Positions 24,951 to 34,433 are shown, counted from the stretch's first letter. The stretch is 64,000 nucleotides of DNA from 21-14-0-10-47-8 sp966211455 (GCA_966211455.1 CBIHNI010000007.1:62001-126000); one strand, 5' to 3'. Translations and numbers: made by a program. The notes: generated by a model not told the origin, from the sequence alone.

Positions 24951-24998
24951 ATAGATCCTCCGGGATGGGACTAACGTTATTATCTCAGGAGGATCTAT
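24951..24998 (+). promoter_or_regulatory. Hairpin burying the Shine-Dalgarno of the dienelactone hydrolase gene
   Basis: Perfect 11-bp arms ATAGATCCTCC (24951-24961) and GGAGGATCTAT (24988-24998) around a 26-base loop. The 3' arm contains the AGGAGG Shine-Dalgarno of the gene starting at 25002, so the folded mRNA would block initiation. As DNA it could instead be an operator. Confidence 0.6.
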
Positions 24999-25001
24999 TT
25001 T

Positions 25002-25778
25002 ATGATCAAAGCAATCTCATCTCTGTTTCTATTTTTTTCTCTGACCTCTCACGCCGCTATCAAAACTGAAACTGTCGAATACAAAGAAGGCTCCACTTCT
25101 TTGGAAGGCATGATCGCATACGACGATGCCGCCAAAGGAAAACGTCCCGGTGTTGTCATTGTGCATGCTTGGATGGGCCCGAATGATTATGTGAAAGGCC
25201 GCGCAAAGCAATTGGCCGAAATGGGGTATGTGGCTTTCGTCGCCGATATCTATGGAAAAGGTGTTCGTCCGAAAGACACCAAAGAAGCCGGCGCGCAAGC
25301 TGGCAAATATAAGGGCGATCGTCCTTTGATGCGGGCCCGTGCGAAAGCCGCTTTCGAGCAACTGAAAGGCAATCCGAAGGTGGATGGAAATAAAATGCTG
25401 GCCATGGGTTACTGCTTCGGCGGAACAACGGCGATCGAAATGGGTCTTAGCGGCTTGCCTTTGAAAGGCATCGTCAGCTTCCACGGCGGTTTGGAATTTC
25501 CGACTTTGGCAAGCGATGTGAAAAATCTGAAAGCTCCACTTTTGGTTCTTCATGGTGCCATCGATCCCAACGTTCCACCGGATCAGGTGGCGAATTTCAC
25601 CAAAACATTGGATCAAAACAAATCCGATTATGAATTCGTAGCTTACAGCGGGGCCGTGCACTCGTTCACCGAAAAAGAGGCCGGCAACGACATCACCAAA
25701 GGTGCCGCTTACAATGAAAAAGCGGATAAGCGCAGCTTCGAGGCGATGAAAGATTTCTTCCACGAAGTAACGATGTAA
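25002..25778 (+). CDS. Periplasmic dienelactone hydrolase-family protein
   Basis: 258 residues. Signal peptide about 1-18 (ends SHA). The alpha/beta-hydrolase fold carries the dienelactone hydrolase triad Cys138 (MGYCFGG), Asp188 (HGAIDPNV) and His220 (GAVHSFT). Cytoplasmic family members open dienelactone rings in aromatic degradation. An exported copy with no catabolic neighbours more likely acts on another ester in the periplasm, or on prey-derived material; this is inference. It ends 12 bases before the ABC exporter pair. Confidence 0.9.
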   Translation: MIKAISSLFLFFSLTSHAAIKTETVEYKEGSTSLEGMIAYDDAAKGKRPGVVIVHAWMGPNDYVKGRAKQLAEMGYVAFVADIYGKGVRPKDTKEAGAQAGKYKGDRPLMRARAKAAFEQLKGNPKVDGNKMLAMGYCFGGTTAIEMGLSGLPLKGIVSFHGGLEFPTLASDVKNLKAPLLVLHGAIDPNVPPDQVANFTKTLDQNKSDYEFVAYSGAVHSFTEKEAGNDITKGAAYNEKADKRSFEAMKDFFHEVTM

Positions 25779-25790
25779 CCCGGGCCCGAA

Positions 25791-27530
25791 ATGAAGCCTT
25801 TTCTCGAGCAGCACCCTCTTAAATTCTACATTCGTCAGAATTGGCTTCATTTCTGCCTTGGCATGTTCTTCCTGCTCATCACCAACACGGCCGATGGGCT
25901 CTATCCCTTAATTTTAAAGAAGGCGATCGATCAGATCTCGGCCGGCGAACCGATGAGTGCGGTCGCGCCAACGGCTTGGCTTTTCTTCGGCACCATGAGC
26001 CTGCTGGCGGTGACGCGATATTTTTGGCGGGTGTTTTTTGGCACCTACCACACCCGCGCGGCCGAAGATCTACGCAATCGCATCTTTCATCATCTGACCA
26101 CCATGGGTCCGCAATTCTTTAAGCAAAATCCCATCGGCGAATTGATGAGTCTGATCGCCAACGACGTACAAAGTTTCCGCCAGGCGATCGGTTCCGCCGT
26201 TTTGATCTTGGTCGATGGCCTTTCGATCATCGCGATCATCTTGCCTTTGATGCTGTGGCTTGAGCCCAGCTGGACATGGAAGACTTTGATTTTTCTGCCG
26301 GTGGTTCCGTTTCTGATTTGGAAAGTCACACGTCTGATTTTTTCCCGATATAAGACCCAGCAAGATCGTTTGTCCGAGCTGTCCGGATTTTCGCAGGAAA
26401 CCGTGGCCGGCATCCGCGTGATCAAAAGTTTCGCACAAGAGGACAATCAATTAAAGCGCTACAATATTTTAAGTCGCATTTTCGAAAAAGCCTGCAACCA
26501 AGCGGCCTCTGTCGATGCGCTGTTTTCACCGGTCATGCAATTCGGGGTTGCCAGCGGCACCGTGATTCTTTTCTTTATCGCCGGTCCCGAAGTTTTATCG
26601 GGCGCAGCCACCATCGGAACCTTCGTGGCATTTCAGCGCTACATTCAAAAAATGGTTTGGCCGATGACGGCACTGGGGATGGGCTTTAGCCAATACCAAA
26701 AAGGTATGGCGTCTTTTTCCCGTATTAGAAACGTCCTTTCACAAAATACGGATATCCCAGATGAAGGTCAGACCGAAATCAAAGAGTTCCACAGTCTGGA
26801 AGTCCGCAATTTGAACTTCCGATTTCCGGAATCGCCGCAGGCCAATTTAAAAAACATCAGTTTCAAAATCGAAGCCGGTCAGAAGGTGGGACTGGTCGGT
26901 CCCGTCGGCAGCGGTAAGACGACTCTTTTGCATCTGCTAAACCGTCTTTATCCGGCCACCAAGGGCAGCATCTTGATCAACGGCATGGACCTGCAGGACA
27001 TCACGCAGCGATCCTTGCATTTGCAGATAGCCTTCGTGCCACAAGAGCCCTTTCTGTTTTCCGAATCGATTTCCGAAAATATGAAAATGGGCCGGGTCGA
27101 CGAAAATATTCCGGACGAAGATGTGCTTCATTGGGCCCAGGTCGTCGATATCAAAAACGAGATCGAAAATCTTCCGCACCAATTCCAATCCGAACTTGGC
27201 GAGCGCGGGGTCAATCTTTCTGGCGGACAAAAGCAGCGCCTGACCATTGCGCGTGGACTGATGACCCGCGCACCCTTCTTGATTTTGGACGATTCACTCA
27301 GCGCCGTCGATCACACGACGGAAAAAACAATTCAAGCGCAGCTCGCCAACCAGCTCGAAAACAGAAAAACCCAGCTGATCGTGTCCCACCGTCTGTCGGC
27401 GATCGAAAATGCCGATCAAATTATCGTGCTCAATCAAGGCGAGATCGAAGCCATCGGCCGCCATTCAGAATTGGTGCAGAAAAGTCCGACCTATCGTCGC
27501 ATGGCCGAAATTCAGGGGTATCAAGTATGA
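25791..27530 (+). CDS. ABC exporter half-transporter with degenerate catalytic site
   Basis: 579 residues: a six-helix membrane domain (about 20-300) and a nucleotide-binding domain. Walker A is GPVGSGKTT, signature LSGGQKQR, switch His in VSHR. After Walker B the sequence is FLILDDSLSAVD, so Asp replaces the catalytic Glu. In heterodimeric exporters such as BmrCD, TM287/288 and MdlAB one site is degenerate in exactly this way. The next gene overlaps by ATGA and supplies the partner. Substrate unknown; lipids, peptides or drugs are usual. Confidence 0.93.
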   Translation: MKPFLEQHPLKFYIRQNWLHFCLGMFFLLITNTADGLYPLILKKAIDQISAGEPMSAVAPTAWLFFGTMSLLAVTRYFWRVFFGTYHTRAAEDLRNRIFHHLTTMGPQFFKQNPIGELMSLIANDVQSFRQAIGSAVLILVDGLSIIAIILPLMLWLEPSWTWKTLIFLPVVPFLIWKVTRLIFSRYKTQQDRLSELSGFSQETVAGIRVIKSFAQEDNQLKRYNILSRIFEKACNQAASVDALFSPVMQFGVASGTVILFFIAGPEVLSGAATIGTFVAFQRYIQKMVWPMTALGMGFSQYQKGMASFSRIRNVLSQNTDIPDEGQTEIKEFHSLEVRNLNFRFPESPQANLKNISFKIEAGQKVGLVGPVGSGKTTLLHLLNRLYPATKGSILINGMDLQDITQRSLHLQIAFVPQEPFLFSESISENMKMGRVDENIPDEDVLHWAQVVDIKNEIENLPHQFQSELGERGVNLSGGQKQRLTIARGLMTRAPFLILDDSLSAVDHTTEKTIQAQLANQLENRKTQLIVSHRLSAIENADQIIVLNQGEIEAIGRHSELVQKSPTYRRMAEIQGYQV

Positions 27531-29341
27531 GCACCCCTTTTATGTCGGAAGATCAAATCAAAACCGACGTCACCGCGCGCGAGCTTTTGAAGCGCCTGTG
27601 GCCATATTGCAAGCGACATTTATTTTTGTTTTCAGCGGTTTTACTTGCCGTCATTGGGCTTGCGGTGACGTCACGGCTTTTACCTTGGGTGATCGGCTAC
27701 GCCATCGACTTTGGCGTGAAAAACAAAAATCTGGATGTCTTAAAAAGCATGGCGCTGGCCTATCTGGGAATTCAGATTCTGCAGACTTTGTTTCAGTTTG
27801 CTTACAATTATGTTTTTCAGCTTTTTGGCAACCGCGTTCTTTATTATGTCCGCGAAGATCTGGTTCGACATATCCAAAGCCTGCCGATCCAGTATTTCAA
27901 TAAAACACCCATCGGCCGCATCGTCACCCGCTTGACGAACGACGTTTCCACGCTGGCCGAACTTTTCACCGATGGCGTGATCACCATCTTTGTTCAGTTC
28001 GTGATTTTGTGCTCGATCCTGGTCGCTATGGCTTTGATTTCTTGGAAACTGACGCTGATCGTGATGTTCACGGCCCCGATTTTCGTTTGGACCTCTTTGA
28101 AGCTGAACAATCGCATTCGCGATATTTTCCGCGAAGCCAAAAAGAAGCTTTCGGTTTTGAACTCTTATGTTGCGGAAAATCTGAACGGCATCAAAGTGAT
28201 TCAGCTCTACAACCGCGTGCATCGCAATCGCAATCACTTTTCGGGTTTGTCCGAGCAATACAAAAATCTGACCCTGGATTCGATCCGGGCTTACGCTTTT
28301 ATGCAGCCGGTGATGAATCTGTTTTCGGCGGTGACCGTGTCACTGGCGCTTTACTTCGGTGGCGTCTTTCACGAATCCCAAGCTTTGGCGATCGGATCGC
28401 TGGTGGCCTTTATCATGCACGTGCAGGACTTTATTTCACCCCTGCGCGAGATTTTAGAGAAATACCAGCAGTTTCAGAATTCGATCACCAGTGGCGAGCG
28501 TGTCTTTCAGGTCTTTGACGAAACCCCCGAGATCGAAAGCCCGAAAGCGCAAGTCCCTTCGGCCTGGCACGGAGAGATCGAGATTCGAAATCTGTCTTTC
28601 CGGTACGCCAAAGACCTTCCGCTCGTGTTGAAGGATATTTCTTTATCCATCAAGCCGGGCCAATCGGTGGCGATCGTCGGTCGCACCGGCAGCGGTAAAT
28701 CGACTTTGATCTCTTTATTGCAACGATTTTACGAGCCCCCGGCGCATACCATTCGTCTTGATGGGACCGCCCTTGAGGAAATCCCGTTTCACAAATTGCG
28801 AAAACATATCGGCGTGGTTCAGCAGGATAATTTTATTTTCCGTGGCACCATCGCCAGCAATATCGGTCTCAATCAGGAAAGCATCTCTGCAGAGAAAATC
28901 GAAAAAGCCTGCCGTCAGGTGGGTTATTGGGATTTATTGCAGCAAACCGGACGCGGCTTGCAATCGGTCGTGGAAGAGCGGGGCACCAATCTCTCGGTCG
29001 GTGAACGTCAGCTGATCGCTTTTGCACGGATTTTGGCGTTCGAACCCGATATCCTGATTTTGGACGAAGCCACGGCCAATATTGACTCGCACAGCGAAAA
29101 GGTCATTCAACAGGCGACGACCGAAATATCAAAGGGCCGCACCAGTGTGATCATCGCGCACCGCCTTTCGACGGTGAAAAATTGTGACGTGATTGTTGTC
29201 ATGGATCAGGGCGAAGTCCGCGAAGTCGGAAATCACCACGAGCTGATGTCCCGTCAGGGACTGTATCATCACATGGCTTCAGCCGGTTTGAAATCGATGG
29301 AGATTTTATCCGATGCTGATCCCGGAATCGCCGATCCGTGA
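27527..29341 (+). CDS. ABC exporter half-transporter, catalytically competent partner
   Basis: 604 residues from the ATG at 27527, overlapping the previous stop (ATGA); the open frame extends upstream inside that gene. A six-helix membrane domain precedes a nucleotide-binding domain with Walker A GRTGSGKST, Walker B ILILDEATANID (intact Glu) and His in IAHR. The signature is LSVGERQL instead of LSGGQ. The weak signature here pairs with the weak Walker B of the other subunit, so both defects fall in one composite site. Its last 73 bases overlap the convergent VWA lipoprotein gene. Confidence 0.93.
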   Translation: MSTPFMSEDQIKTDVTARELLKRLWPYCKRHLFLFSAVLLAVIGLAVTSRLLPWVIGYAIDFGVKNKNLDVLKSMALAYLGIQILQTLFQFAYNYVFQLFGNRVLYYVREDLVRHIQSLPIQYFNKTPIGRIVTRLTNDVSTLAELFTDGVITIFVQFVILCSILVAMALISWKLTLIVMFTAPIFVWTSLKLNNRIRDIFREAKKKLSVLNSYVAENLNGIKVIQLYNRVHRNRNHFSGLSEQYKNLTLDSIRAYAFMQPVMNLFSAVTVSLALYFGGVFHESQALAIGSLVAFIMHVQDFISPLREILEKYQQFQNSITSGERVFQVFDETPEIESPKAQVPSAWHGEIEIRNLSFRYAKDLPLVLKDISLSIKPGQSVAIVGRTGSGKSTLISLLQRFYEPPAHTIRLDGTALEEIPFHKLRKHIGVVQQDNFIFRGTIASNIGLNQESISAEKIEKACRQVGYWDLLQQTGRGLQSVVEERGTNLSVGERQLIAFARILAFEPDILILDEATANIDSHSEKVIQQATTEISKGRTSVIIAHRLSTVKNCDVIVVMDQGEVREVGNHHELMSRQGLYHHMASAGLKSMEILSDADPGIADP

Positions 29342-30234
29342 AGACGAACGCGGTAGCCGTCCGCAATGTACTCCCAACCATTGGTTGTGGATTGCGGAAT
29401 CAGGTTGCCATTGACCTTCACGACGATCGTGTCCACCAAAGGTTTTCGTCCCAAGGCGAACTCGGTTAGAACTTCGACGATCCTTTGACGGATGTTATTC
29501 ACCGCTTGACCTAAAGTCGTATCGCAAATCGGCTGATTCAATCCGCCGGACTGATTGGCAAGATCGATCCAACGAAGACCCGGCTCTTTATAAATGCCAT
29601 CCAAAGCCGTCGTGCAATTCGAGCTGAGACTTGGAACCCCGATAAAATTCACCAACCAAGCCTGAGTGACACCCTTGAATTTTGGTTTCAAGGTATTGAA
29701 GTACTGCAGATAATGATTGGTATCGAAATCCGAGTAGTCATCTTCATTCGACAAAGCCAAAACTGCCAGCAAGGCATCGGCACGTAAGAAACCCGTCTCG
29801 CTTATCAAAGCCGTCTCAATCGACTGCAATCCGCGCTCGAGATCCGAACCGCCATTTCCTTGTTTGATTCTGGCCGTCAGAACGCTGGCCAAGTTCGGGG
29901 TCGCCGGCGTCAGAATTTTTGGCGAGCCCACAAATTTTCCACCGCAACCGGTGCCGCATCCGCTGGAACGCATGTCGGTCGTGACGACCACGATCTGATA
30001 ATCCATTCCGTAAGAATTCAAAGCCGAAATCATTCCGCCAGCCTGTGCGGCCAGACGATCTTGATAAGTCGACATGCTGGACGAGTTATCCACCATCACG
30101 ACCAAATCCACTTTGTTATTGTAAGTCAGACTTTGCGAGAACTGTTCGGTCGTCTCCGGCAACGAGTAGGTCTGCTTGTTACAAGCCATCAGCGAAACTG
30201 AAACCGCCGCTAGTCCAATCCAAATATTTCGCAT
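29269..30234 (-). CDS. VWA-domain lipoprotein
   Basis: 321 residues. Signal peptide with lipobox SLMAC (Cys18) and AAGGAGG before the ATG. A von Willebrand A domain (about 40-255) has the MIDAS motif DNSSSM (Asp49, Ser51, Ser53). A Cys-rich loop SSGCGTGCGG interrupts it, and a small beta domain follows. It probably sits on the outer membrane and binds a protein ligand through a metal ion. It is convergent with the ABC exporter gene, overlapping by 73 bases. PilZ and transglycosylase genes are neighbours. Confidence 0.88.
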   Translation of the reverse strand: MRNIWIGLAAVSVSLMACNKQTYSLPETTEQFSQSLTYNNKVDLVVMVDNSSSMSTYQDRLAAQAGGMISALNSYGMDYQIVVVTTDMRSSGCGTGCGGKFVGSPKILTPATPNLASVLTARIKQGNGGSDLERGLQSIETALISETGFLRADALLAVLALSNEDDYSDFDTNHYLQYFNTLKPKFKGVTQAWLVNFIGVPSLSSNCTTALDGIYKEPGLRWIDLANQSGGLNQPICDTTLGQAVNNIRQRIVEVLTEFALGRKPLVDTIVVKVNGNLIPQSTTNGWEYIADGYRVRLHGSAIPGSASDKISIDFKPAEAM

Positions 30235-30252
30235 GGTTCCTCCTTGACCGGC

Positions 30253-31026
30253 TCAGCCAGCCTTCTTGTCCTTCTTCTGATCCGTGAATTTCTTAATTGC
30301 TTGCTGAATGCTTTGACTGATGCTGGTGAAACGAATGCCGTAACGATGGGTTTGTCCTTTCACCTTGGCCTTGCTGACGATCGTGCAAACCGCATTGAAC
30401 GGAGGCACGCCATCACCGGCTTTGAAATGCAAAAACAGACTTTGTCCAACTTGAATATCCGAAGCATCGATCATCAAGCCCGCGCCACCGGCACTGACTT
30501 CGATCGATTCACCACGCCAGACTTCGTTGTTATTATGAAGCAGGATCGACGCCCCGTAATTGGCGCGACCGTGTCGACGGCGGAAAAAAACATCTTTCAA
30601 TTCGGCCCCGCCCTCGGATTTCACCTGGCGAACCTTATCGGCTTTAAAGTCTTCCACTTCGGAGATGCGCTGCCAAGATTCCATCTTTTGGCGATTCCAA
30701 ACGTAATCGAACTCGAAAAGACGTTTTTCCTGCAACATGCGGATCAGTTCAAGATACAAGAAAGGCCCGTATTTATTTTCATCGCGCAGGATGTACCATT
30801 CGGCTCCGGTGGTCGGAGTTTTCGATGCATTGACTTGAGCCGGCTGTTTCCATTTGCGGAAATGTTCCGAGAATTTCGCGTGGTCCAACAACATGACCCA
30901 GTCGCGCGTGTCATCATCGAAGACATAGTCCGTCCACTCCAGCTCTTTCTTTTCCAAGCGCTGAAGAATCTCGTCGGCTCCCCAGGGTCCTTTTTGGCTG
31001 CCCATATGGTGAACGATGAATTTCAC
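30253..31026 (-). CDS. PilZ protein with two N-terminal GYF-type domains
   Basis: 257 residues, GTG start with GGAGATACC in front. Two GYF_2/DUF4339-like modules (about 1-55 and 76-125) share the pattern GP-W/F...L...D-Y-V-W/F...W. The PilZ domain (about 145-245) has the c-di-GMP motif RxxxR (Arg150-Arg154) and ExSxxG (176-181), where Glu replaces the usual Asp/Asn. It is cytoplasmic. c-di-GMP binding is likely but the second motif is altered. It lies 18 bases upstream of the VWA lipoprotein, so the two are probably co-transcribed. Confidence 0.87.
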   Translation of the reverse strand: MKFIVHHMGSQKGPWGADEILQRLEKKELEWTDYVFDDDTRDWVMLLDHAKFSEHFRKWKQPAQVNASKTPTTGAEWYILRDENKYGPFLYLELIRMLQEKRLFEFDYVWNRQKMESWQRISEVEDFKADKVRQVKSEGGAELKDVFFRRRHGRANYGASILLHNNNEVWRGESIEVSAGGAGLMIDASDIQVGQSLFLHFKAGDGVPPFNAVCTIVSKAKVKGQTHRYGIRFTSISQSIQQAIKKFTDQKKDKKAG

Positions 31027-31217
31027 GGTATCTCCTTTATCTCTTTGAGCTTTTCGGCATTCGCAAAGCAGCCCTTAACCCCCTAAATGCTTCGACACAA
31101 AACTGTCTAAGACATCGACATTTCGCGCCGCTTTCCGACTTTGGTCTGCTGAAAAATCTCCAAAATTTTCCAACATTCTGGATTCATAAAACTGGTGATC
31201 TGCCGATATCTTTTTTG

Positions 31218-32834
31218 ATGAAGTTCACGTTGGCGCTCCCACTGTTTGTGTTTCTTATTTCTCTTCAGGTTTCAGGCAATTCTGATACTCCGTGGGAAGC
31301 TTATGTGCGCACCGAAAAAGCTTATGTTTGGTCCGAGCCCGGATGGACATATCAAGACTGTCAGCCGCAAGACAAAAAGGACAAAGGTCCAGGAGCCAAG
31401 ACCCGCTTCACCCGACGAGAAGAAGCTCTGGAAACCTGCAAAAAAAGAGAGAAAGAACATCTCTTATCCGAATCCGATTCGGTCGAAGTTCTGACCTCCT
31501 CGGCGAAAGACACCAAAGGCATCAGCATCCAAAAGCCGATCTACGAAGACAAAAGAGTTTTCTTCTCGGGAAACTGGGAAAAGATTCGTTATTACAAAGT
31601 CCGAATCAAAGGAAAAAACGGCGCCGACTTTGAAGGCTGGATGTCAGCGGAACAAGTCACACGCCCCGAACCCAAAGAATTTCCCCAGCCCGTGCTAGCG
31701 AAAACCTGCAAATCCTGTGGTTTAGGAAATCAATCGACGACCGGTCTGCCGGAGATGAAAGAGGAAGCTCGCGTCTCGCGAAACTCTTTAGAGATTCTGC
31801 AAAAAGTCCCTGACCTGACGATCAAATCCGACAAAGAGTTGGACCGTTTTGCATGCTTGCATCGCGGCCCGGTCGAAGAAAACGATTTGTTCAAAAGACT
31901 GCTTCCGGAAATCAACGAAGCCACCCGCCAGGCCGAGGAAGCTTTCGGAATTCCGCGCGCCTTGATCCGCTGTTCGATGCTGGCCGAATCCGGATTGAAA
32001 GCCGGTCTGACTTCGGAAGCCGGCGCCAAGGGCTATATGCAAGTCATGCCCAGCACGATGAGTTTCATCGAAAGACTTGCCAAAGACCGCTCTCTTCCTT
32101 ATGGCGAAATGCTAGCGCAAATGCAGAAAAAGAATCGACGCGTTCAGCTCAACAACCGTGCGGTGCGCGAGCAGGATAATATTTCTTCGGCCGTCGCCGC
32201 CGCCGCTTTCTATTTCCGTTTCATGTTCGATACCGAGCTGAAGAAGGTGATCGAAAAGAAAAGCTGCAAGGATTGCTCCGGAGATCTCGGCAATTTGACT
32301 CGAAAAGATCTGTATCTGCTGGCCGTCGGTTACAATGCCGGCCACGGATTGATTGCCAGAATTGCCGGAAAAACTCCGTCGGAAATTCGCAACACCAAAG
32401 AAGGCCCGCCGCCTTCTGAATCTCGCGAATACGTTCAGCGGATTGAAAAATGCATGGGCTCTGGTTGGGAAACAAGTTTCAAAGAAAGCGAAGCCGCCTT
32501 GAACCGGATCGAACGACAGCGGGAAACCGACATCCGCACTTTGAAGAATCAGGTCGCCGCAAAAAAGAAAGCTTATGATACTCAAATGAAGGCCTATCAG
32601 GCCGGACAAGAGCGTTTGAAGCTGCGCCAGCAAATCGTCGCCGATATCGATGCCGGAAAGAAAAAGGGTCCTAAGCCCGGCGCCATCACCGTGCCGAAAC
32701 AACCTGTGCCACCCGACACGGCGAAAGAAGAAGAACGAATCGCTCACTATACCGCCATGAACGCCATCAATGCGAACAACTCGTATTCAGAGCGGGTCGG
32801 CTCTTGCACCAAACGTTTGGCCAGCACGCCGTAA
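31218..32834 (+). CDS. Lytic transglycosylase-like exported protein
   Basis: 538 residues from the ATG at 31218 (weak Shine-Dalgarno). Signal peptide about 1-22. Residues about 85-148 include an SH3-like segment (VRIKGKNGADFEGWMS). The SLT domain (about 230-405) has the catalytic Glu257 in MLAESGL, then GAKGYMQVMPSTM and VGYNAGHGLIARI, the full SLT motif set. A C-terminal coiled coil (about 425-510) rich in Lys, Gln and Ala follows. It cleaves peptidoglycan with 1,6-anhydro product formation. A role in its own wall remodelling or in prey-wall entry cannot be decided. Two extra CxxC-like Cys (TCKSCG, CKDCSG) suggest disulfides or metal binding. Confidence 0.9.
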   Translation: MKFTLALPLFVFLISLQVSGNSDTPWEAYVRTEKAYVWSEPGWTYQDCQPQDKKDKGPGAKTRFTRREEALETCKKREKEHLLSESDSVEVLTSSAKDTKGISIQKPIYEDKRVFFSGNWEKIRYYKVRIKGKNGADFEGWMSAEQVTRPEPKEFPQPVLAKTCKSCGLGNQSTTGLPEMKEEARVSRNSLEILQKVPDLTIKSDKELDRFACLHRGPVEENDLFKRLLPEINEATRQAEEAFGIPRALIRCSMLAESGLKAGLTSEAGAKGYMQVMPSTMSFIERLAKDRSLPYGEMLAQMQKKNRRVQLNNRAVREQDNISSAVAAAAFYFRFMFDTELKKVIEKKSCKDCSGDLGNLTRKDLYLLAVGYNAGHGLIARIAGKTPSEIRNTKEGPPPSESREYVQRIEKCMGSGWETSFKESEAALNRIERQRETDIRTLKNQVAAKKKAYDTQMKAYQAGQERLKLRQQIVADIDAGKKKGPKPGAITVPKQPVPPDTAKEEERIAHYTAMNAINANNSYSERVGSCTKRLASTP

Positions 32835-32915
32835 CCCGAACTGATTTTTAGGATCACATCGACCAGACGAGTTAGCGATGGGAAGCGCCGAGCTTTCTGC
32901 TAGGCTTAAAAGTCT

Positions 32916-33323
32916 ATGATCTACAAATACCCTATTTTGATTCGCGAATACCACTTGGATACTTTCGGTCACGTCAACAACGCCGCTTACCTGGCGCTGT
33001 ATGAAGAAGCCCGTTGGGAAATCATCACCCAAAACGGCTACGGCCTCAAAACCGTCCAAGAAAGAAAACAAGGCCCCGTCATCCTTGAAATCAACATCAA
33101 GTTCCAGCGCGAGCTGAAACTGCGCGAACGAATTACGATTCAAACCGAATTTTTGGAATACGAAGGCCGCATCGGAAAACTGAAACAACAAATGATCAAA
33201 GAAGACGGAAGCATCGCCAGCGAAGCCGTCTTCACGGTGGGACTTTTCGATCTAGAGAAACGCCGCCTGATCGAACCCACTCCAGAATGGAGAAAAGCCG
33301 TGGGACTGCCACCTTCGAGCTAA
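32916..33323 (+). CDS. Hotdog-fold acyl-CoA thioesterase, YbgC/4HBT type
   Basis: 135 residues, typical length. The active-site segment REYHLDTFGHVNNAAYL contains the catalytic Asp (15) and the HVNN motif of 4HBT thioesterases. The central helix EEARWEIITQNG and the following strands complete a hotdog fold. It hydrolyses short or medium acyl-CoA esters. It stands alone; the tol-pal genes that often accompany ybgC are absent. Confidence 0.9.
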   Translation: MIYKYPILIREYHLDTFGHVNNAAYLALYEEARWEIITQNGYGLKTVQERKQGPVILEINIKFQRELKLRERITIQTEFLEYEGRIGKLKQQMIKEDGSIASEAVFTVGLFDLEKRRLIEPTPEWRKAVGLPPSS

Positions 33324-33392
33324 GGCTTTCACCCCGAGAGCTTCGCTCCGAGGCCTTCACCCCGAGGCGCCCGGCCGTCTCCTCTTGCAGGA

Positions 33393-34421
33393 TTACTTCA
33401 GCGCTTCGCGGATATAGGCACTTGCTGTGTCCATAAACCAGACGACGAATGCAATGACCACCACGATCGTGCCGACTTCGGACCACATCGCCTGTGACGA
33501 GTAAGTCTGAAGCAGGTAACCGATACCGCCACCGCCGACGAAACCGACGATTGTGGCCATGCGGATATTGATATCCCAGCGATAAACCGTAAATGAAATG
33601 AACGGCAAAATGACCTGCGGAACGATGGCAAACCAGATGGTTTGGATCAAGTTCGCGCCTGTCGATTGGATGCCTTCGATGGGGCCTTCGTTGACGACCT
33701 CAACGATTTCAGAATACTGCTTCGTCAAAGACGCGATCGAGTGAATGAAGAGCGCCAACATACCGGCAAATGGACCAATCCCCACCCACACGGTGAAAAT
33801 GATCGCCCAAATGAAGGCCTCTACCGAACGAGTCACGTTGAGCAGCGTGCGCACCAGCAGATAAATCGCAAATGCCAAAGGATGCTTCATGATGTTCTTC
33901 GCCGCAAAGAAGCAAGCGATAAACGCAATCGGAATCGCCAGGCTGGTGGCGACAAAAGCCAAGAACATGGTTTCGATCATCATCAGAACCGCACGTGGAA
34001 GCAGATTCCAGTTCGGAGTCATCAAGCTATGGAACAAACGCATGGTCGGATAGAAGCTTTCCTCATCCACCAATTTGGTGATCGAAACCTGAGTCACGAC
34101 CAATCCCACGACCATCGTCACGACGATAAAGATCAGAAGCTGCCAGCCCCAGAAAGTTTTGTACCAAGTTTCATCTTTGGCTTGTGCTTTTTTATGAGGC
34201 GGCTCGAACACCAGCTCGCCCAAAGTTTTCTGGCCCATTTTATTGGCCATGAAACTGATCACCGCCGAGCCTGCCATCGCCGCAAAGAAGATGATCGCGT
34301 TGCGACCCAACTGCAGCATCTGCTCTTCGCTTGGAGAGACGATGATGAAAAGAGCCACACAAATTAGGTAGCCGATAAGAATTGCATCAAAGACCGTTCT
34401 TTTAGTCACAGAAGATCGCAT
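33393..34421 (-). CDS. phnE: Phosphonate/phosphate-type ABC transporter permease
   Basis: 342 residues, longer than the usual 260-280 because of an extra N-terminal part: two membrane spans (about 12-30 and 42-60) plus a charged loop. The core is a PhnE permease with the coupling segment IVEVVNEGPIEGIQSTGANLIQTIWFAIVPQ and the ending GFVGGGGIGYLL. AGGAG precedes the ATG. It starts 12 bases after phnC. Together with phnC and phnD it forms a complete importer. No C-P lyase or phosphonatase gene is nearby. Confidence 0.93.
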   Translation of the reverse strand: MRSSVTKRTVFDAILIGYLICVALFIIVSPSEEQMLQLGRNAIIFFAAMAGSAVISFMANKMGQKTLGELVFEPPHKKAQAKDETWYKTFWGWQLLIFIVVTMVVGLVVTQVSITKLVDEESFYPTMRLFHSLMTPNWNLLPRAVLMMIETMFLAFVATSLAIPIAFIACFFAAKNIMKHPLAFAIYLLVRTLLNVTRSVEAFIWAIIFTVWVGIGPFAGMLALFIHSIASLTKQYSEIVEVVNEGPIEGIQSTGANLIQTIWFAIVPQVILPFISFTVYRWDINIRMATIVGFVGGGGIGYLLQTYSSQAMWSEVGTIVVVIAFVVWFMDTASAYIREALK

Positions 34422-34433
34422 TGTCGTCGGCTC

